This document shows positions 22,531-35,722 of a stretch of DNA of 60,000 nucleotides, piece by piece; the stretch's first letter is position 1; every line of letters begins with the position of its first letter. Source of the DNA: Glandiceps talaboti (lineage: Eukaryota; Hemichordata; Enteropneusta; Spengelidae); the NCBI RefSeq assembly GCF_964340395.1, contig NC_135552.1:6870994-6930993 (forward strand), written 5' to 3'. The notes beneath the pieces are model-generated. The model did not search any database and was not told where the DNA came from. It saw only the letters and a program-made list of their open reading frames with translations. The position numbers were made by a program, and so were the translations under genes.

Positions 22531-23904
22531 AGACCTCTAAAAGTACCTAAATTAGAATGAATGTCAATTTGAGGATATATACAAATTCGAAAGTTCATTA
22601 AAAGGGGGAATACATCTTTGCAAAACAGAGTAATTAAATCTGTTTTATTGATTACACACTACATGTGATAAAGATTTTGCAGTGTGTTGGACTGCCATGG
22701 AAGTTTTCAGCTTGTATTGTGTATACACAATTGTAAATTTACAAAAGTAGAGCTCACAGAACGGAAAGCAAAATATTTTTAATTTGCATTGATTTTACAT
22801 ATCATCCAAGCTAGTGCCTGTAACATTATTATTTGTGAAATGGAACAAGTTGTAAAGAATATTTTCCCTTGTTATGGTTTCGTCTCACTTTATATTTAAA
22901 AAAAATCAATTGAATTAATTAATTCATGAAAGATAATACGTGTTAATAAAAAGATTGGCTTTATAAGATGTCTAATTTGAAGTTATATATAGAGAGCATG
23001 ATGGCCGAAATGCACAACGCCTTGTCACGGATTCTGAATAAACCGTAAAACGCGCTTTACTGCTACGAAAATGATGTGAACGAAGGTTTAGACAAACGTA
23101 TATGCAAAACTGTAGTTTGCAAGGCAGCTAAAGAGCCAGACTATCATAACGTAATTCTCTTTATTAGCTGTCTAACCTGAACCTATGTTTTTGATAAAGA
23201 GTTAATACTCAAACTTTACATCGGAGAGGACTGTTTTTACCTACATTTCATTTCTACATCTCTTTTAGTACAGTCCTAGCAGCTTGTATTCGCTGTATAC
23301 TATCAACAAATATTGAGTCGGAACACACAAATCATATCCAGTTGATGATTTGTGGTACTTTGGGAAAACAATAACCTTTGATATTAAGCGTAATATTATA
23401 CATGCTGGAAAGTAAATATTTCAAACTCATCGTAAAATCAGTCTTTTGGTTTGCACGTTTTTTTTTGTACCGTTTCATTTAAAATATCAATCGGAAATTG
23501 ATGAAAAAGCAAACGACATCCGCCCAGCGTGATTCCATGATATCAAACCATGTCGCACTGCTTACAATATGGATGTAATGTAATTGTATGTATTGTTATC
23601 TTTGTTTATATTACACAGCCGCCATTTCATGATATCGATCGAATCGAATCTAACTGCTAATATTTATCATCATCAAAGCTGCTTCCCGTTCAGTAAATAT
23701 ATCTTCGTTATTTCATTTATATTCAAAATACACCATCTGACCTTCACAAGTCAATTGTATATCCCTAAGGATGTTCGTCAATTGCTCTGGTGGATAGAAA
23801 CATGTCACTTGGACAGACCATAATTGGCACTCCTGTCTTCACAATTTAGAATCATACAGTTGCCCATCTTTGCCGATTTTGATGTCTCGTTGTAGTCCTG
23901 GAGG
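22531..23904. other. Intergenic sequence, no gene seen
   Basis: AT-rich. The frame at 23584-23823 has no recognised domain. Confidence 0.45.
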
Positions 23905-24290
23905 TTATATTGTTAGAGTGACCGGCTTGGAATCTGCAAGTTGCTGGTTCGGGCCACACAACTGTTGTTTGTTTCTGAATATCACGTTCTGGGGGGGGGG
24001 GGGATTGGAATCATGATTGTGCCCCAGTCAACCCAGCTTTACAAATGGGGACCTGGTAGGACAGAGGTTGCTATGTAAATGTTTTAATCCTATATGTGCT
24101 TATAGATGCCGCAATAGATTTTATGCTCCCCAGAGATTTGAAGAGGTTACATACGGCCGTTGTGCCGATACAGGTCTGTGCCATGCCAGGGGCAATATTT
24201 GTACTGTAACAAGGCTGCGAGCACGACATTTGTTATGGAAGGCGCTTTCAATGTCATAAAAAATTTTGTTCTGTAAGTTGAGAAGAAAGT
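23905..24290 (+). mobile_element. tRNA-derived SINE, copy 2
   Basis: The A-box-like TTAGAGTGACCGGCTTGG (from about 23912) and B box GGTTCGGGCC (23946-23955) precede the same body as the copy at 8832: AGTCAACCCAGCTTT, ATGGGGACCTGGTAGGA, TTTAATCCTATATG, GCTTATAGATGC and ATGCTCCCCAGAG. A poly-G tract (23992-24003) interrupts the head-body junction. Confidence 0.8.
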
Positions 24291-27068
24291 TCAATAATTT
24301 CGTACCCGGAATTCCAACTTTTAAACATGTAAGTTTATGGTGCGGGATATTTTGCACAACCACCAGTGTACTAAAGAATTATTTAATTACTTAGTTACTA
24401 TTCGTTGATTAGCATAATTAGTTTTTTATTTTATTTTATCCATAAGTAGTAGAGTAACAAGTTCAAATCTTGTGTAAAACCAAGTTTTGATAAATCTTGG
24501 CGTTATTTTGTTGGAGTTGGACAAACTGTAGTGTTTCATCCCGTTTTTCTGTCTATTTGTGGTGATTGTTAGAACGATTCCTAAAACAATTAAGGATTTA
24601 AACGGAATTTGTGGAAAATTTGCTTGAGAGACAAGGACGACTAATTGATTAGATTTCAAGTCTAAACTTTAACTAAATAACTAATACGCAACGGCTTCAT
24701 ACATATATTTTTATTCAATAGCAATAGTTCAATTAATTACGTTTTTAATTAAACCACACTCTTTGTATTGGTTGCACCCACTGCGACAGTTTAATTAATT
24801 TAACATTTAACTTTTTAATTAAATATATTTTTTTTAATTGATATGAACAACTGTGAATGGAAATACATGGTAGTTTATTTATTTGATTAAATTTCATTTT
24901 TAATTAAATCGACATTACACGTTACGGTCCTTCGTGGTTATAATTTGCCAAACTCGATCTGTCTATCACATGAAAAGATAAACAAAAGATTCTCTGTAGG
25001 TGAAAAGTGAGCCACCACCTCTAGGAGCTCTCGCAAGATATAGAAATCAAGTGATGAAATTTTATGAAGATGTGTTTACCATGGCAACCGAAATAAGTGA
25101 AATTGTTTAAATGAGTCAAGGTAGCATATGAATTAAACGTTTAAATATAGCGAATCAAAGCAAATATCTACATCACAAGAAACGTTAACTCATTTTGTTG
25201 TTGCGATGGTGATGCCAAACTCTGCCAAACTCTGTTACAACGACACCTGAATTCTAGTGTAATCCTGGGTTTCCCAAGTGTTTGATCAAATGGTATAATG
25301 AAATATGTATAGTATTTATCATGAAAACCAAAATAGGTCAAATTGAAAACTAAGTCTGTTATCAATATGAGTCAAAATGGCAAATGAATATTATCTGTTT
25401 AATTTTGGGTATGGACCCAATACTATTTTCATTGATGATCCTGCCTTAGTATAACTTCTACATGTACATAAGTTTACTTATAGATAATTCCATAAATATC
25501 AGGAAGTGCAACATATTATATCACATTTTGTTATTAAGCAACAAAATTGCCTTCAAGAAATATTTTCACTTACAGCAGTGGTACCTTTAAAGTACACTGT
25601 CGTCAAAATTGAAAACACGTATCCGTACACACAATAGCAGATTTATAGTGTAAACTTAAGGAAGTACATTATTAATGACTGCACGCCAATATAAGCGTGT
25701 AATTGCAATGAGATTTTCGTTGCGCTCCAGTTATTTTGTTACATGGTAGGTTTACGTGGGTCAGTGTTGCTGACCATCATAAGGAGGACCAGAAAAGTCA
25801 AATATTCGTTTTCCATGCCTTGAATAGTAATCAGAAAGAGCGAATTTAGTACAGGTGGTATTTACGATTGGCGAAAATCGGCTACATTGTCATTGCAGTC
25901 CTCTTGTCAATGATAACTCGACAAATTTTTGTTGACATCTATTTCCGAAGCTAATTATTATTCATCTATGCTAATTACGGTATGCAAATTCAATTATAGT
26001 TCTTTTTTATATGAATGATTATTCACAAATCTCGGATTGCACGGGATATATTACTTAGGTCTCTTCCAATCGGTTCATTTACTTTGATTAACTGATCTAT
26101 TTTCCCGCCATTCAGCACACACTACTAACGTGCCAAATCTCTTCTTCCGTTGTAATGTGTCAGCCCCCATTAGTTAGTACAGTTCGTTCGCGGGGGATTT
26201 GTAGTGTCGGGTGTTGACGTACCTGCCTTAGGCATACCCTCCCTTAATCTTATATGTGACTCTTCAGAGTATATAGAACACGAGATGTACCTATTTTTGC
26301 GAACTCCTTTGTAGCAAGCATTTCCAACCCAAATATTCCAATAAATGTAATATCCGTTCTCTTCAAACACATCCCATTCAAATCAAACGCCTATAACCAC
26401 CACACATTGTGACCCTTGCCTCGGATACATGTACCGGGGGGACACCAACACATACTTCACGGTCCACTAGTTGGAAACGCATATACTTCATCATTGACTA
26501 ATGCATAGTGATTCTAGGTGAGTAAGCTGCAATAGTTTGGTTCAAAAACAATACAATCTAACAATGAATTTACTAGATACGTCTTTTTTTAAACAAAAAT
26601 ATGTATGGAATCGAAATGAGCGGATAGGTCAGTATACCAGATACCACCAACATGATTTTATAACATTTCCAGTTTATAGGAGCCCTTATGGCAACTTGAT
26701 CTACTAGGAAACTTAAGTGTTGTCGAATCGGAAGGTAACATGACATATGAAGAGAATATTTCTGCGTGAGTGTTTTTTGTGTGAATGCCCCTCTATAATG
26801 TCGGGGATTGGTGAGATGTCCGACTAAGGTCATATCCATATATCTCAATTATGATCGATCATTTTCACTTCCATCCAATACGCTATCTACTTTTTCTTAG
26901 AAAAGCATAGGTTGGAAAGAAATGAAAATTATATTTGAAAACGGGTTATCCGATAGAAGGTTTAGTGAGCTTTCGAAGAAGAATGTATGAACTTTAAATG
27001 AATTGAAATTACTTCACTGAACTGTTCTCAGATAAGCTTATACACATCAGTTAACGTTTTAAGAAAAT
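24291..27068. other. Intergenic sequence, no gene seen
   Basis: Strongly AT-rich, with TTAATTAA-type stretches around 24700-24910. No frame shows recognisable protein features. Confidence 0.45.
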
Positions 27069-27070
27069 AC

Positions 27071-27101
<31 letters not shown>

Positions 27102-27140
27102 TACAACAACAACAACTCCCCCCCCCAAAAAAAAAAAAGT
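27069..27140. repeat. (CAA)n microsatellite with C8 and A12 runs
   Basis: CAA repeats (27069-27117) are followed by homopolymers of C and A. Confidence 0.95.
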
Positions 27141-27499
27141 TGGTGTGGGGGATGGAGGGGTGGGGTGAAAAAACGTTTGCTTTACTCGTTTTCGATTAAA
27201 TTTACTTCGGAGGTTTTTAGGAGGGGTGTAACAACTTTGTCGAGCCATAACAGCAAATGACCACAGTCACAATACTCGACACAGGTAACTTGAACGATAC
27301 GTGCGTGGTCTCGACATTAAACACTGAGTCAGAGATTGACGATTTACAGTGGGGTGTTTAAGTTACATTAAAGGATACAGGTACAAGATAAATAATTCAT
27401 TATGAATCCAAAATTCTCAATTATTCCTTTTTTGATGTTCTCTTTTTAAATTTCAATTCAGATTCCAAGATTAATTTTCTCTAATTAGCACCGTTATCG

Positions 27500-28557
27500 G
27501 TTATTATATTATACCAGTATATTGATGGTGGAAATCGAGGGATCTGATTGGTCTATACATCGAACTAGCGCGTCTAAAACGAGTGATAATGCACTGCTGG
27601 TACGATAATGCACTGCTGGCATGCGTCCAAATTTTGTTCGTCTACGAGCGTTAAGTTGTTGTCCGCCGTGATACTGATAGTGAAATCTTCGAATTGTCAG
27701 AAGGAGGATTTTCTCTCAATGAGACAATATTTTATGAGAAATTATGAAGGAAATTTCGAGAGCAACCCAGTCATCGCGTATTTGTTCAAACCATCGCCTA
27801 CTACATGTACCAGGCGCTATAGCGCTAGGCATGCACGGTCCCAGCCTCGGCGCGGCGCGGCTGGAGTGGAAACATTGGTGAGCTGTCCTGTCCTGTCCTG
27901 TCATAAAAATGAAGCAAGTGAAGAGGTTACACTGGCCGACTTACCATTAATCTAAATAGAAATTTGTCTGGGATCCTGTCCTAGAGTATCAGTCATCAAT
28001 CCGAGAGGGAAATCCTCAAACCCGAAAATCTACTGACGTAACTTCCAGTAATATAAATACATTGTAAATATCAACCTGTCTATCATCATTTCACCGAGTC
28101 GCGAATTCAGCCGGGAACGATCCAAGCACGCTGTATTCAATAAACCACTTCAAGTTTATACCTTGAGTCAAACAGGTTGTTTATTCATCACTGTGCACTT
28201 TTAATGAGCCGATCAATGTACAGATTATCCCTAGAAACGACGAGCAGATAAAATAAATCCAGTCGCTGCACGACGTTCACATTGAGGCTAAGATCAGCTG
28301 TCTTGAAAAGCAGCGTTATTGTTATGCAAATTAGACACAGAGGCGCATATGAAACGAGAAAACGTTATTTCTTATCTTGTTTCCGATATTTTCAATATAC
28401 TGGTATAATATAATAGCGATAAACCACCCCTGGGGAAGGTATACCACTCGGTTTTGACCAGTGAACTCAATATATGCACTCGCTATCGCTCGTGCATATA
28501 TTTCGTTCACTGGTCAAAACCTCTTGGTATACCATCCCCAGGGGGTGGTTTATTGCT
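27500..28557. mobile_element. Composite inverted-repeat region
   Basis: A 24-bp sequence at 27502-27525 (TATTATATTATACCAGTATA and on) recurs exactly in reverse complement at 28392-28415, about 0.9 kb away. This suggests the termini of a DNA transposon. Immediately beyond the right terminus is the strong palindrome 28415-28557. The interior includes an unassigned frame (27608-27955) and a GC-rich patch (27815-27870). Confidence 0.45.
28415..28557. mobile_element. 143-bp near-perfect palindrome (MITE-like)
   Basis: The arms begin AGCGATAAACCACCCC and AGCAATAAACCACCCC (right arm in reverse complement). They continue through GGTATACCA, GGTTTTGACCAGTGAAC and ATATATGCAC to a six-base centre. TAA lies at 28411-28413 and at 28558-28560, compatible with the three-base TWA duplication of PIF/Harbinger elements, although the left edge is one base out of register. 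Confidence 0.7.
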
Positions 28558-28689
28558 TAAATAAACCATTACGTTCAATGCATAGCATGTAAAGTTTTAA
28601 AGTAAATTGCAATGAAAGCCACTTGACAAGAAGCAAACGTCCTAAATTGTAGCAATTGCACTAACCTTCATTTTTGTTGAGTCAAACGA

Positions 28690-28985
28690 TAAAATGTAGT
28701 ACCTTTAGAAGCTATTTGTCGAGCTAGGCGATAAAATGTAGCAATGTAAGAAGCCAGACGATAAAATGTAGCAATTACAGATATTTGTCAAGCCAGACGA
28801 TAAAATGTAGCAACATTAGAAGCCTGGTTTGTCAAGCCAGACGATAAAATGTAGCAATGCTAGAAGTATTTGACGAGCCAGAAGATGAAAGTTAGTAAGA
28901 AGTTTGTCAAGCCAGGAAATAAAATGTAGCAAATGTTGAAGTGATATTTGAGCAAGATAACAAAAATGTAGCAAGATATATATTC
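28690..28985 (+). repeat. ~40-55-bp minisatellite (GATAAAATGTAGCAA)
   Basis: About seven units consist of AGAAG, a TTTGTCAAGCCAGAC-like segment and GATAAAATGTAGCAA, with variable linkers. The units degrade toward the 3' end. Confidence 0.85.
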
Positions 28986-31900
28986 ATATTTTTGTTGTTC
29001 CGGATGACGATTTGTTAACTATGTACGTTTATAACTGTTAACGCTTAACTTATATCTGACTCGACTTGGCGAAAACAGTAGAAAGTGACACATGGAAATA
29101 ATCAAAACATGAACTCTCAACATCTGCCATGAGTGAAATTTGCCTAATCAATATTTTCCAACATTATCAATTATTGACAAACCTTAGGGAGAAAAGTCAC
29201 ATGAGCAATTTCTTTCTAAATAAATACTGAGTGCGTCGCGATCGTGGGTATTTTGATACTTTGAGGATTAGGATTGAATTTCATAGTAAAAAAACTGTAT
29301 AAGATAAGATGAAAAAAATGAGTATTTCGTGACTTGATTATCAAATGTCGTTATCTTGAAATACTTACATGAAATATTAAGACAGCTCTCCAACTTTGTG
29401 AGTGATTATTAATTCATAGACGCCGAGGGCAGAGGAGGACTCACAATGTTTTTTTTAGATCCGTTCAACCTTATCTTTAATATAATGTAGCCGTGAACTT
29501 CGGCAGATATCTAGATCACGACAGACGTACGTAAATGTTATCATTTACTGTTGCTGGTACATGACTAGGAAGGGATTTAAAACTAATAAACCACTTGCCG
29601 GGAAACAATTTGTAGGATGGACTGCTTCGAATCGATGAAGATATTTCGATTTTTCAATATATATTCTTTGAAAACAATACACAACTTTGTTCTTTTGTGA
29701 GAAATGATAAAAAACGAAACAGTTGGCTGAACGCGTGTATCGTATAGCCCTTTAGAGACTACTTACTAGTATCTGGAACAAACAAAACTGTTGAGGACAT
29801 TTTCCTTTATAAAACTCAAAATGAACAACAAATTTGAAACACTCGAAGAATATGAGGCACACAAAAATCTGCCAGGGGTGGGTGTGAGTCGAACGTAATG
29901 TAACCAAATTTTATTAGGAATAGAAATAAAATCACTACAAATTCAAAGTGTAGAGCACAATAAAAAAAAATCCAATCGATGTAGTCTCATCTTCAAACAT
30001 ACCTAAACACCAGCAATGTCATCAAACTTTGGCTGAGAGAGTTTCCTTAACGACGATGAAAGATGAAGAAAAAAGGTGATAGAATACAATGTAAACAAGA
30101 ACGCATGGTCAGAAAACTGGCACACGTAGTTAACACATAATCTTCACACCTGTTGGATCTAATAGTTTAAGGTTGAGATCACTCGAATCCTAATCACCAC
30201 GTTTCTTTGTCCAGACGAGAAAATTAACAAAATTATGACATCATAATAATGTGCAGATATGTTACAATGTTTAATCAAAACTTAAAGATCAGCCAGTATT
30301 GTAGTAAACAGGATAAACTGTATATGAGACAATATGGAGTATGGCATTAAGGCTTTACTAAAGCCCAGAGCTAAGAGAGACTGGTGCTCCCAGCGCGCGC
30401 GGTCAAAATCAAATTCGCTCAACATGTGACGCAATGGTCGTTACATAATTAAATCACATTAAATCACGCATAGATAACAATAGGTCATGCATAATTATGA
30501 GAGTCATGAAAATGAAACGGGACATCTCAAGATATATGATATTAGTGTACCTATTGTCTTGATACCCATGCGCTATTGATGTCTTAAATCTGTGCTACAA
30601 GCTCATTACATTCTGTCCACGTTCATTTCATCTGTCGATTTTATCACTTTGATTGTTCCGTCACACTATAAATTTTAATTCCAGTTACTTGAGTGCACCT
30701 TTATCAAATAACATATCAGGGAAAGGTTAATCTCAACCAATGAATCACAGACCTTTCACCAAATTAAACTGATAATGATCGTAAAAGTTATTGTATAGAA
30801 ACTATCGATCAAAATTTTTCATAAAAGACTTCACCTTTGATTATATTTAACAAAGGGTCAAACTGCGATTCGATTTTTGGAGACCTACCATCTTCAATAG
30901 TGCATTGTGGGAAATGTGACACAATTTTTCATCGATAGACTTACGATATATTATTCGATGTTGTTAGTACATTGTCAATTAGTTACAAAATTATAAAGAA
31001 TGTAATATTGACTAAAGTAGTATTCAACATCAACATTTTGCTGATATGTTGTTAACAAAAACGAAAACTTGTTCTTAGTTTTAAATCAGGGATCACCGTA
31101 CACATTTTTAAAAATGAAGGTCAAAATAATGTTATTGAGTCATTGTCGAATCCACTATTTCTACCAAATACAATGTACAAGACTGACGATGTCCTTGAAA
31201 ACAAGACAGTGACACCCCCCCCCACACACACACATAATTTGTTATTATTACGAAGGCACCAGGGACAAAAGCTTTCACATGACAAAATTTGGAGAGATTT
31301 CGATAACTTCGATTTATATGGAGATAAAATGTCTCCAAGGTGTATTCTAACTTATCCAGACCGGTCCTTGTGGAAGGGCGATCCTTCTGATCTTCCTGTA
31401 TGCCGGTGAGTTAAGTATTACCGTAACTACAAGTGACGTCACTGCATCTGACCACGATAGAGTATTTTTTTACCGTACATCAGCAATATTGCAAGTTTAT
31501 TTTCCACCTTCAATTTACTTCGGTTTCCAATTTAATGACATAAACGTTGTCTTCAATAAACGAAAGAGATAAATATACATTCATAGGTGTAGTCGTTAAT
31601 CTTTATTACACATTCTCGCTAACCAGTATATTTTGCGAAACAACGAAATGTAGCGATAGTACGGCTTGTATAGTTGTCTCAAAGAGGATTTGGGTTTTAC
31701 GACAATTTTACTGGATAAATCTAATCAAATATAACGCCGTAAAAGAGTGCACCTACTGCTAATTTATCAACTTTTAATTCGAACTCCATTTGGTTACTAA
31801 GTAATGCATACATTTAGCTCCTAAAATATCTGCATGTTCTCTTCTCTAAATCTCAAAAGGATCCTTTCTACTTTTTTGTAAGGTATTGGAAATATATTAT

Positions 31901-32095
31901 AGTTTTTTTATGTTATGAATATACATACAACTATTTCGAAAAGAAATTAATGTCAATCTAGTGTTAAAGACATCCCATAAACAAATATGTTTGGTACTTC
32001 CTGTAATCTTCTTACAACTGTTAAACGTAACCCTATGCTGAAATTATACTTAAAGGGGCCTACCATAACCTTTCTCGGCGTGGAGTGAGATAGGA
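28986..32095. other. Intergenic sequence, no gene seen
   Basis: The short frames at 31143-31409 and 31547-31762 have no recognisable features. No repeat array was noticed. Confidence 0.45.
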
Positions 32096-32112
32096 TGGGG
32101 GGGGGGGGGGGG
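32096..32112 (+). repeat. Poly-G tract
   Basis: A run of G residues on the plus strand. Confidence 0.9.
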
Positions 32113-32799
32113 TCAAGATCTAAAATATGTTTAATTTATATTTCTTTAAATATGAAAGTGTTGCTCATAAAACTTGTGTACCTCTTACCTTGTGTTTAAA
32201 GTGTTCCTTTAAATCACTTTAAGGTAGCAAGCACCTCGGGGATAAATTGTTTTGAAAACAAATTGTCCTGAAAACCAAAGCACTTCAATTCTCCAAACTT
32301 TGCTCTGTGGAAGTATGTATGGTTCTTTTGAAATAATTAAAGAAATAAAGAGATTCAACGTCTTGTGTCAGGGAAACCATTAATTTAATATTTTCCCATA
32401 GACGTAACTTGGTATTTGACGGCCATATTGGATTCTAAAATGACATATATTAATAATGTTTGACCTCTATTTTCAAAAATTTGTCCCGTGACCCCAAATT
32501 TTTTTTGTAGATTTGATAGAGTTTATTCCGATAAGTATTCTACATTAACACATGTGCCTGATAGCAGGGGGATGTCAAAATTGATGAGCGCTAGCTAAAT
32601 GGATACATTTGTTTGCAACTGCTTTATGGTCACATAAAATGAAAGCGATCTACTCAACATGATATGATTATAATATTGTCAACATTAACTGACTACTGAG
32701 TAGTCAGGTTTCCACTACGAATTCATTTAACAGTCATTATACTATTCACAAGCCAAGCCGTGAACAATATGGAATATATACTCTTGTCGTTCTATATCA

Positions 32800-33480
32800 C
32801 GACAACGCATTCTATGTCACTGTTTCTGCTGTTTCCGAAACATGAGTCAAAATCTTCAAAATTGCCATTACTTTCCATAATTTTTCGTTGATATTACTGG
32901 CGGTGGTATAATTATGTTATTCTCCAATAATTATCTTCATTCAACCGGAAAATACTCGAAACCTAAAGGCTGTCACTATTGATCTAGCGACTCGTAGTGA
33001 CAAAGAAAAGTGTTGGGAAATAACATCTAAATGTTAGACCTCAAACAATAATCAGGAACATGTTTTTTCCCAACTAACTTTATTTTAAATATATAATATT
33101 TTAACCAGTGATACGCAAGCCAAATTATTGTCTATAAACAGAAAATATGGATAACCTGGTTGTACTGCCTCATGACAACCCGTGTCTATGTCACTAGTTC
33201 TACGGTGCTCGAAATATGCGCCAAAACGAACAAAATGGCTATTAATTATCCCCCCCCCCACCTCGATTTTTCATAAATTATACTTGAGGTACAATTATAC
33301 AATGTATTATTCCCCAATAATTTGTTTAGCCGGAAAACACTCCTGATCAAAAATATTGTCATTAATCGTCTAGCGACTTGTGGCGACAGTGCCAGTAACT
33401 GATCACATTTTCCTTGGCTGAATAAAGAAAAATAACAGGGAATAATATCTAATTATTTCCCCTGTCTTGAATTAGTTAAA
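32800..33480 (+). repeat. Diverged direct duplication (~330-bp unit)
   Basis: Blocks in 32800-33030 recur in the same order in 33170-33480: TATGTCACT, AAATGCGCC/AAACATGAGTC-like, a TTATTCTCCAATAATT or TTATTCCCCAATAATT block, GCCGGAAAA or AACCGGAAAA, TCTAGCGACT and AATAACATCTAA or AATAATATCTAA. Divergence is high, so this is an old tandem duplication or two copies of one repeat. Confidence 0.5.
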
Positions 33481-34314
33481 ACCCCTCCCGTACGTTTTCC
33501 CAATGCCCCAAGTTGAATGCCTCTGAACCCTCTGATTGTGACCGGTTCCTAAGTATATCACCTCGTGAAATCCCACCTCGTCTTTCTTTGATGTGTTATA
33601 TGTGGATCACGTTACAAGTACGATGACTTATTTTCTCCGCCATTTCATTAGGGATTATTAAGTCCTCCGGGAGGTCTATATTCTCAACCGCTAATCCCCC
33701 AATCTGTTGCACAAATGACAACAAAAAACATCGTGATTGAATATACACAGATTGTTCTCATTTCATTTACAGAGCTGCCAGTGACTGAACCGGAGTGGCT
33801 GAGTCATCTATCACACTTGACAAACCTCATCTGTGATGATCCTGGAGTCCATCTTCAATGTTACAGCTGACAGCTACAGTTTGTTTTTCAATACCACTAT
33901 AGTACGCAGCTGGTGTGCGGTTTTCTTTAATCCGAAGACAACGCCAAGAATTGAATGAAGAATGGGAATTCGACTCAGTCCTAGCTGAAATAATTTTATT
34001 TTATTACTGGTAGTTCTCCTTGTCATATTTCGGCTTCAGATTAATACAGAAATATCGATCGTTGTCAGACTAAGCCTGCTTGTTCAATATTATCATCATT
34101 TATCTTAATTCATTAACTTAGATTTGAGGAGTAGAGACTGTCCCAACAGCTTATATAGACATTACAAATATCAACCCATCCATCGGATGTGGTATTTCAA
34201 TTCAAGTTGCCACGAGTGTTTGCTGTGATTGCATGCCGCGACGTATAATATTCTTGCGTCACACACAATTAATTGGTTTCATCCCGGATAAGTGAGATTG
34301 CGTGTCTGTTCAAG

Positions 34315-34683
34315 ATGGCGTGCTGCAACTATTTGACTATTTATCCCATTGTGACTATTATGGGAATAATTTTGTCCATTGTCACCGTAAGCTCTTCGGC
34401 CGTATCACTTTTACCGGAACAGATTGATTCACCCGATCTTGGAAATAATGTGAATTTACGTTTGACTGGTGATTTTGAAAATGAAGACTTCGGTAGTGAT
34501 ACTAAAACTGGTGACGACGATGGCGATGATGACGATGATTATTACATCGACGATGACGACAGTTCGATATCGGGAGCCACCTCTACATACGTCATTATTG
34601 CCCTGGGACTTCTCGTCGGTTTAGCGTTGTTCACTTTAGCGTGCTATCTTTGCTTCAAAGGAGAAGCTTACGGAAGGTCATAG
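34315..34683 (+). CDS. Small type I membrane protein, Asp-rich ectodomain
   Basis: The ORF encodes 122 residues. The N-terminus (about residues 7-29, YLTIYPIVTIMGIILSIVTV) is a hydrophobic signal peptide or anchor. A 55-residue segment follows that ends in an acidic block (about residues 61-86, including GDDDGDDDDDYYIDDDD). Then comes a clear membrane span (about 92-114, VIIALGLLVGLALFTLACYL) and a short basic-leaning tail. The ATG sits in a strong context (CAAGATGG), and the longer frame upstream begins only at a non-ATG codon. An AATAAA lies at 34807, about 125 nt after the stop. Codons look more CpG-rich than the flanks. I do not recognise the family. It may be a single-exon gene or a terminal exon. 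An acceptor-like TTTCATTTACAG at about 33771 could mark an upstream UTR exon. Confidence 0.5.
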   Translation: MACCNYLTIYPIVTIMGIILSIVTVSSSAVSLLPEQIDSPDLGNNVNLRLTGDFENEDFGSDTKTGDDDGDDDDDYYIDDDDSSISGATSTYVIIALGLLVGLALFTLACYLCFKGEAYGRS

Positions 34684-34806
34684 CATAGAGGGGAAAATTG
34701 AACCAGTCCTGATTCAATGGTTTCACGGTTCTCTCTCCGTTAAACGACAGTCTCTAGATCTCGTGGTGGCGTGTGATGTGGGTGCACAGCGAGGATTATA
34801 CGTAGA

Positions 34807-34812
34807 AATAAA
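34807..34812 (+). terminator. AATAAA polyadenylation signal
   Basis: A canonical signal 124 nt downstream of the stop of the 34315-34683 ORF. Confidence 0.4.
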
Positions 34813-35515
34813 AAAACGGAGTTAACAAACTTATGATTGTACACTGTTGACTGCTCTGTGACCTTTATAGTTAACGATCCGAGATATCAACGTACAAGTA
34901 AATTACATCAATTTAGTATAACAGACAAATAGTTTTTGATTAAGCGACTTCCGGGACCGTCTGTGAATTCGAAAATCATAGCCCATGGAGTATGACGCAG
35001 TGAGCATTGCAGATAATTGCTTTCGTGATCAGTATACGTAAAGACGTAACGAATCCCATCTGGGCAGGACAGGACCGTTCAGCTAGTTGCCTATACTTTA
35101 CAACAGTGGCATCGTTGTTTTTGTAAATTTCAATATACCACTAATGTCTGTACAGATTTACGTTTCATTACCCACTTTTATACAGAGGATCGACGTTTTG
35201 GAACATGTTATACATGATTGTGCTCAACAACAAATAGTTTGCTGAGAAAAGGAAGATTCGAAGGAGATTGCATTGGGACAGGAATGCTTCAGACCTATAA
35301 TCTACCGTGTAAATGGGATTCTGGCATTGCAAAGTAACCATTTCTATATATTCTATCACAAGCTATTCTAACGATGGCTGCTTTTACAACCCGTAACACT
35401 AAAGTAAAATTTTTGCATGTTACCACAATTGTTTATAACATGTATATCAAACGTAAAAGTATACTGTAGTAGCTTTATTTGTCATCCTAGTATGTGGTGT
35501 CTCTCAGTGTAATCA
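34813..35515. other. Intergenic sequence, no gene seen
   Basis: No supported ORF or repeat. Confidence 0.45.
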
Positions 35516-35516
35516 A

Positions 35517-35722
35517 TCTGTAAACAATGTTAACAGTGTAAAGCAAGTAAAAGTCATTGACTAGAATGTAAGCAATGTTCATAGTGCAAAGCATGTAAAT
35601 AGTCATTGACTAGAATGTAAACAATGTTCATAGTGCAAAACAAGTAATTAGTCATTGACTAGAATGTTAACAATGTCCATAGTGCAGAGCAAGTAAATAG
35701 TCAATGACTAGAGTGTAAACGT
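35517..35722 (+). repeat. ~54-bp minisatellite, about four units
   Basis: Units resemble AGTCATTGACTAGAATGTAA, then ACAATGTTCATAGTGCAAAG, then CAAGTAAAT. Confidence 0.85.

Noticed and set aside
27608-27955. 115-codon ORF with a GC-rich centre
   Set aside because: No recognised domain. It sits inside an inverted-repeat region and may be transposon interior.
28690-28985. Possible CRISPR-like array
   Set aside because: Units vary in length and linkers are not unique spacers. It is a eukaryotic minisatellite in an animal genome.
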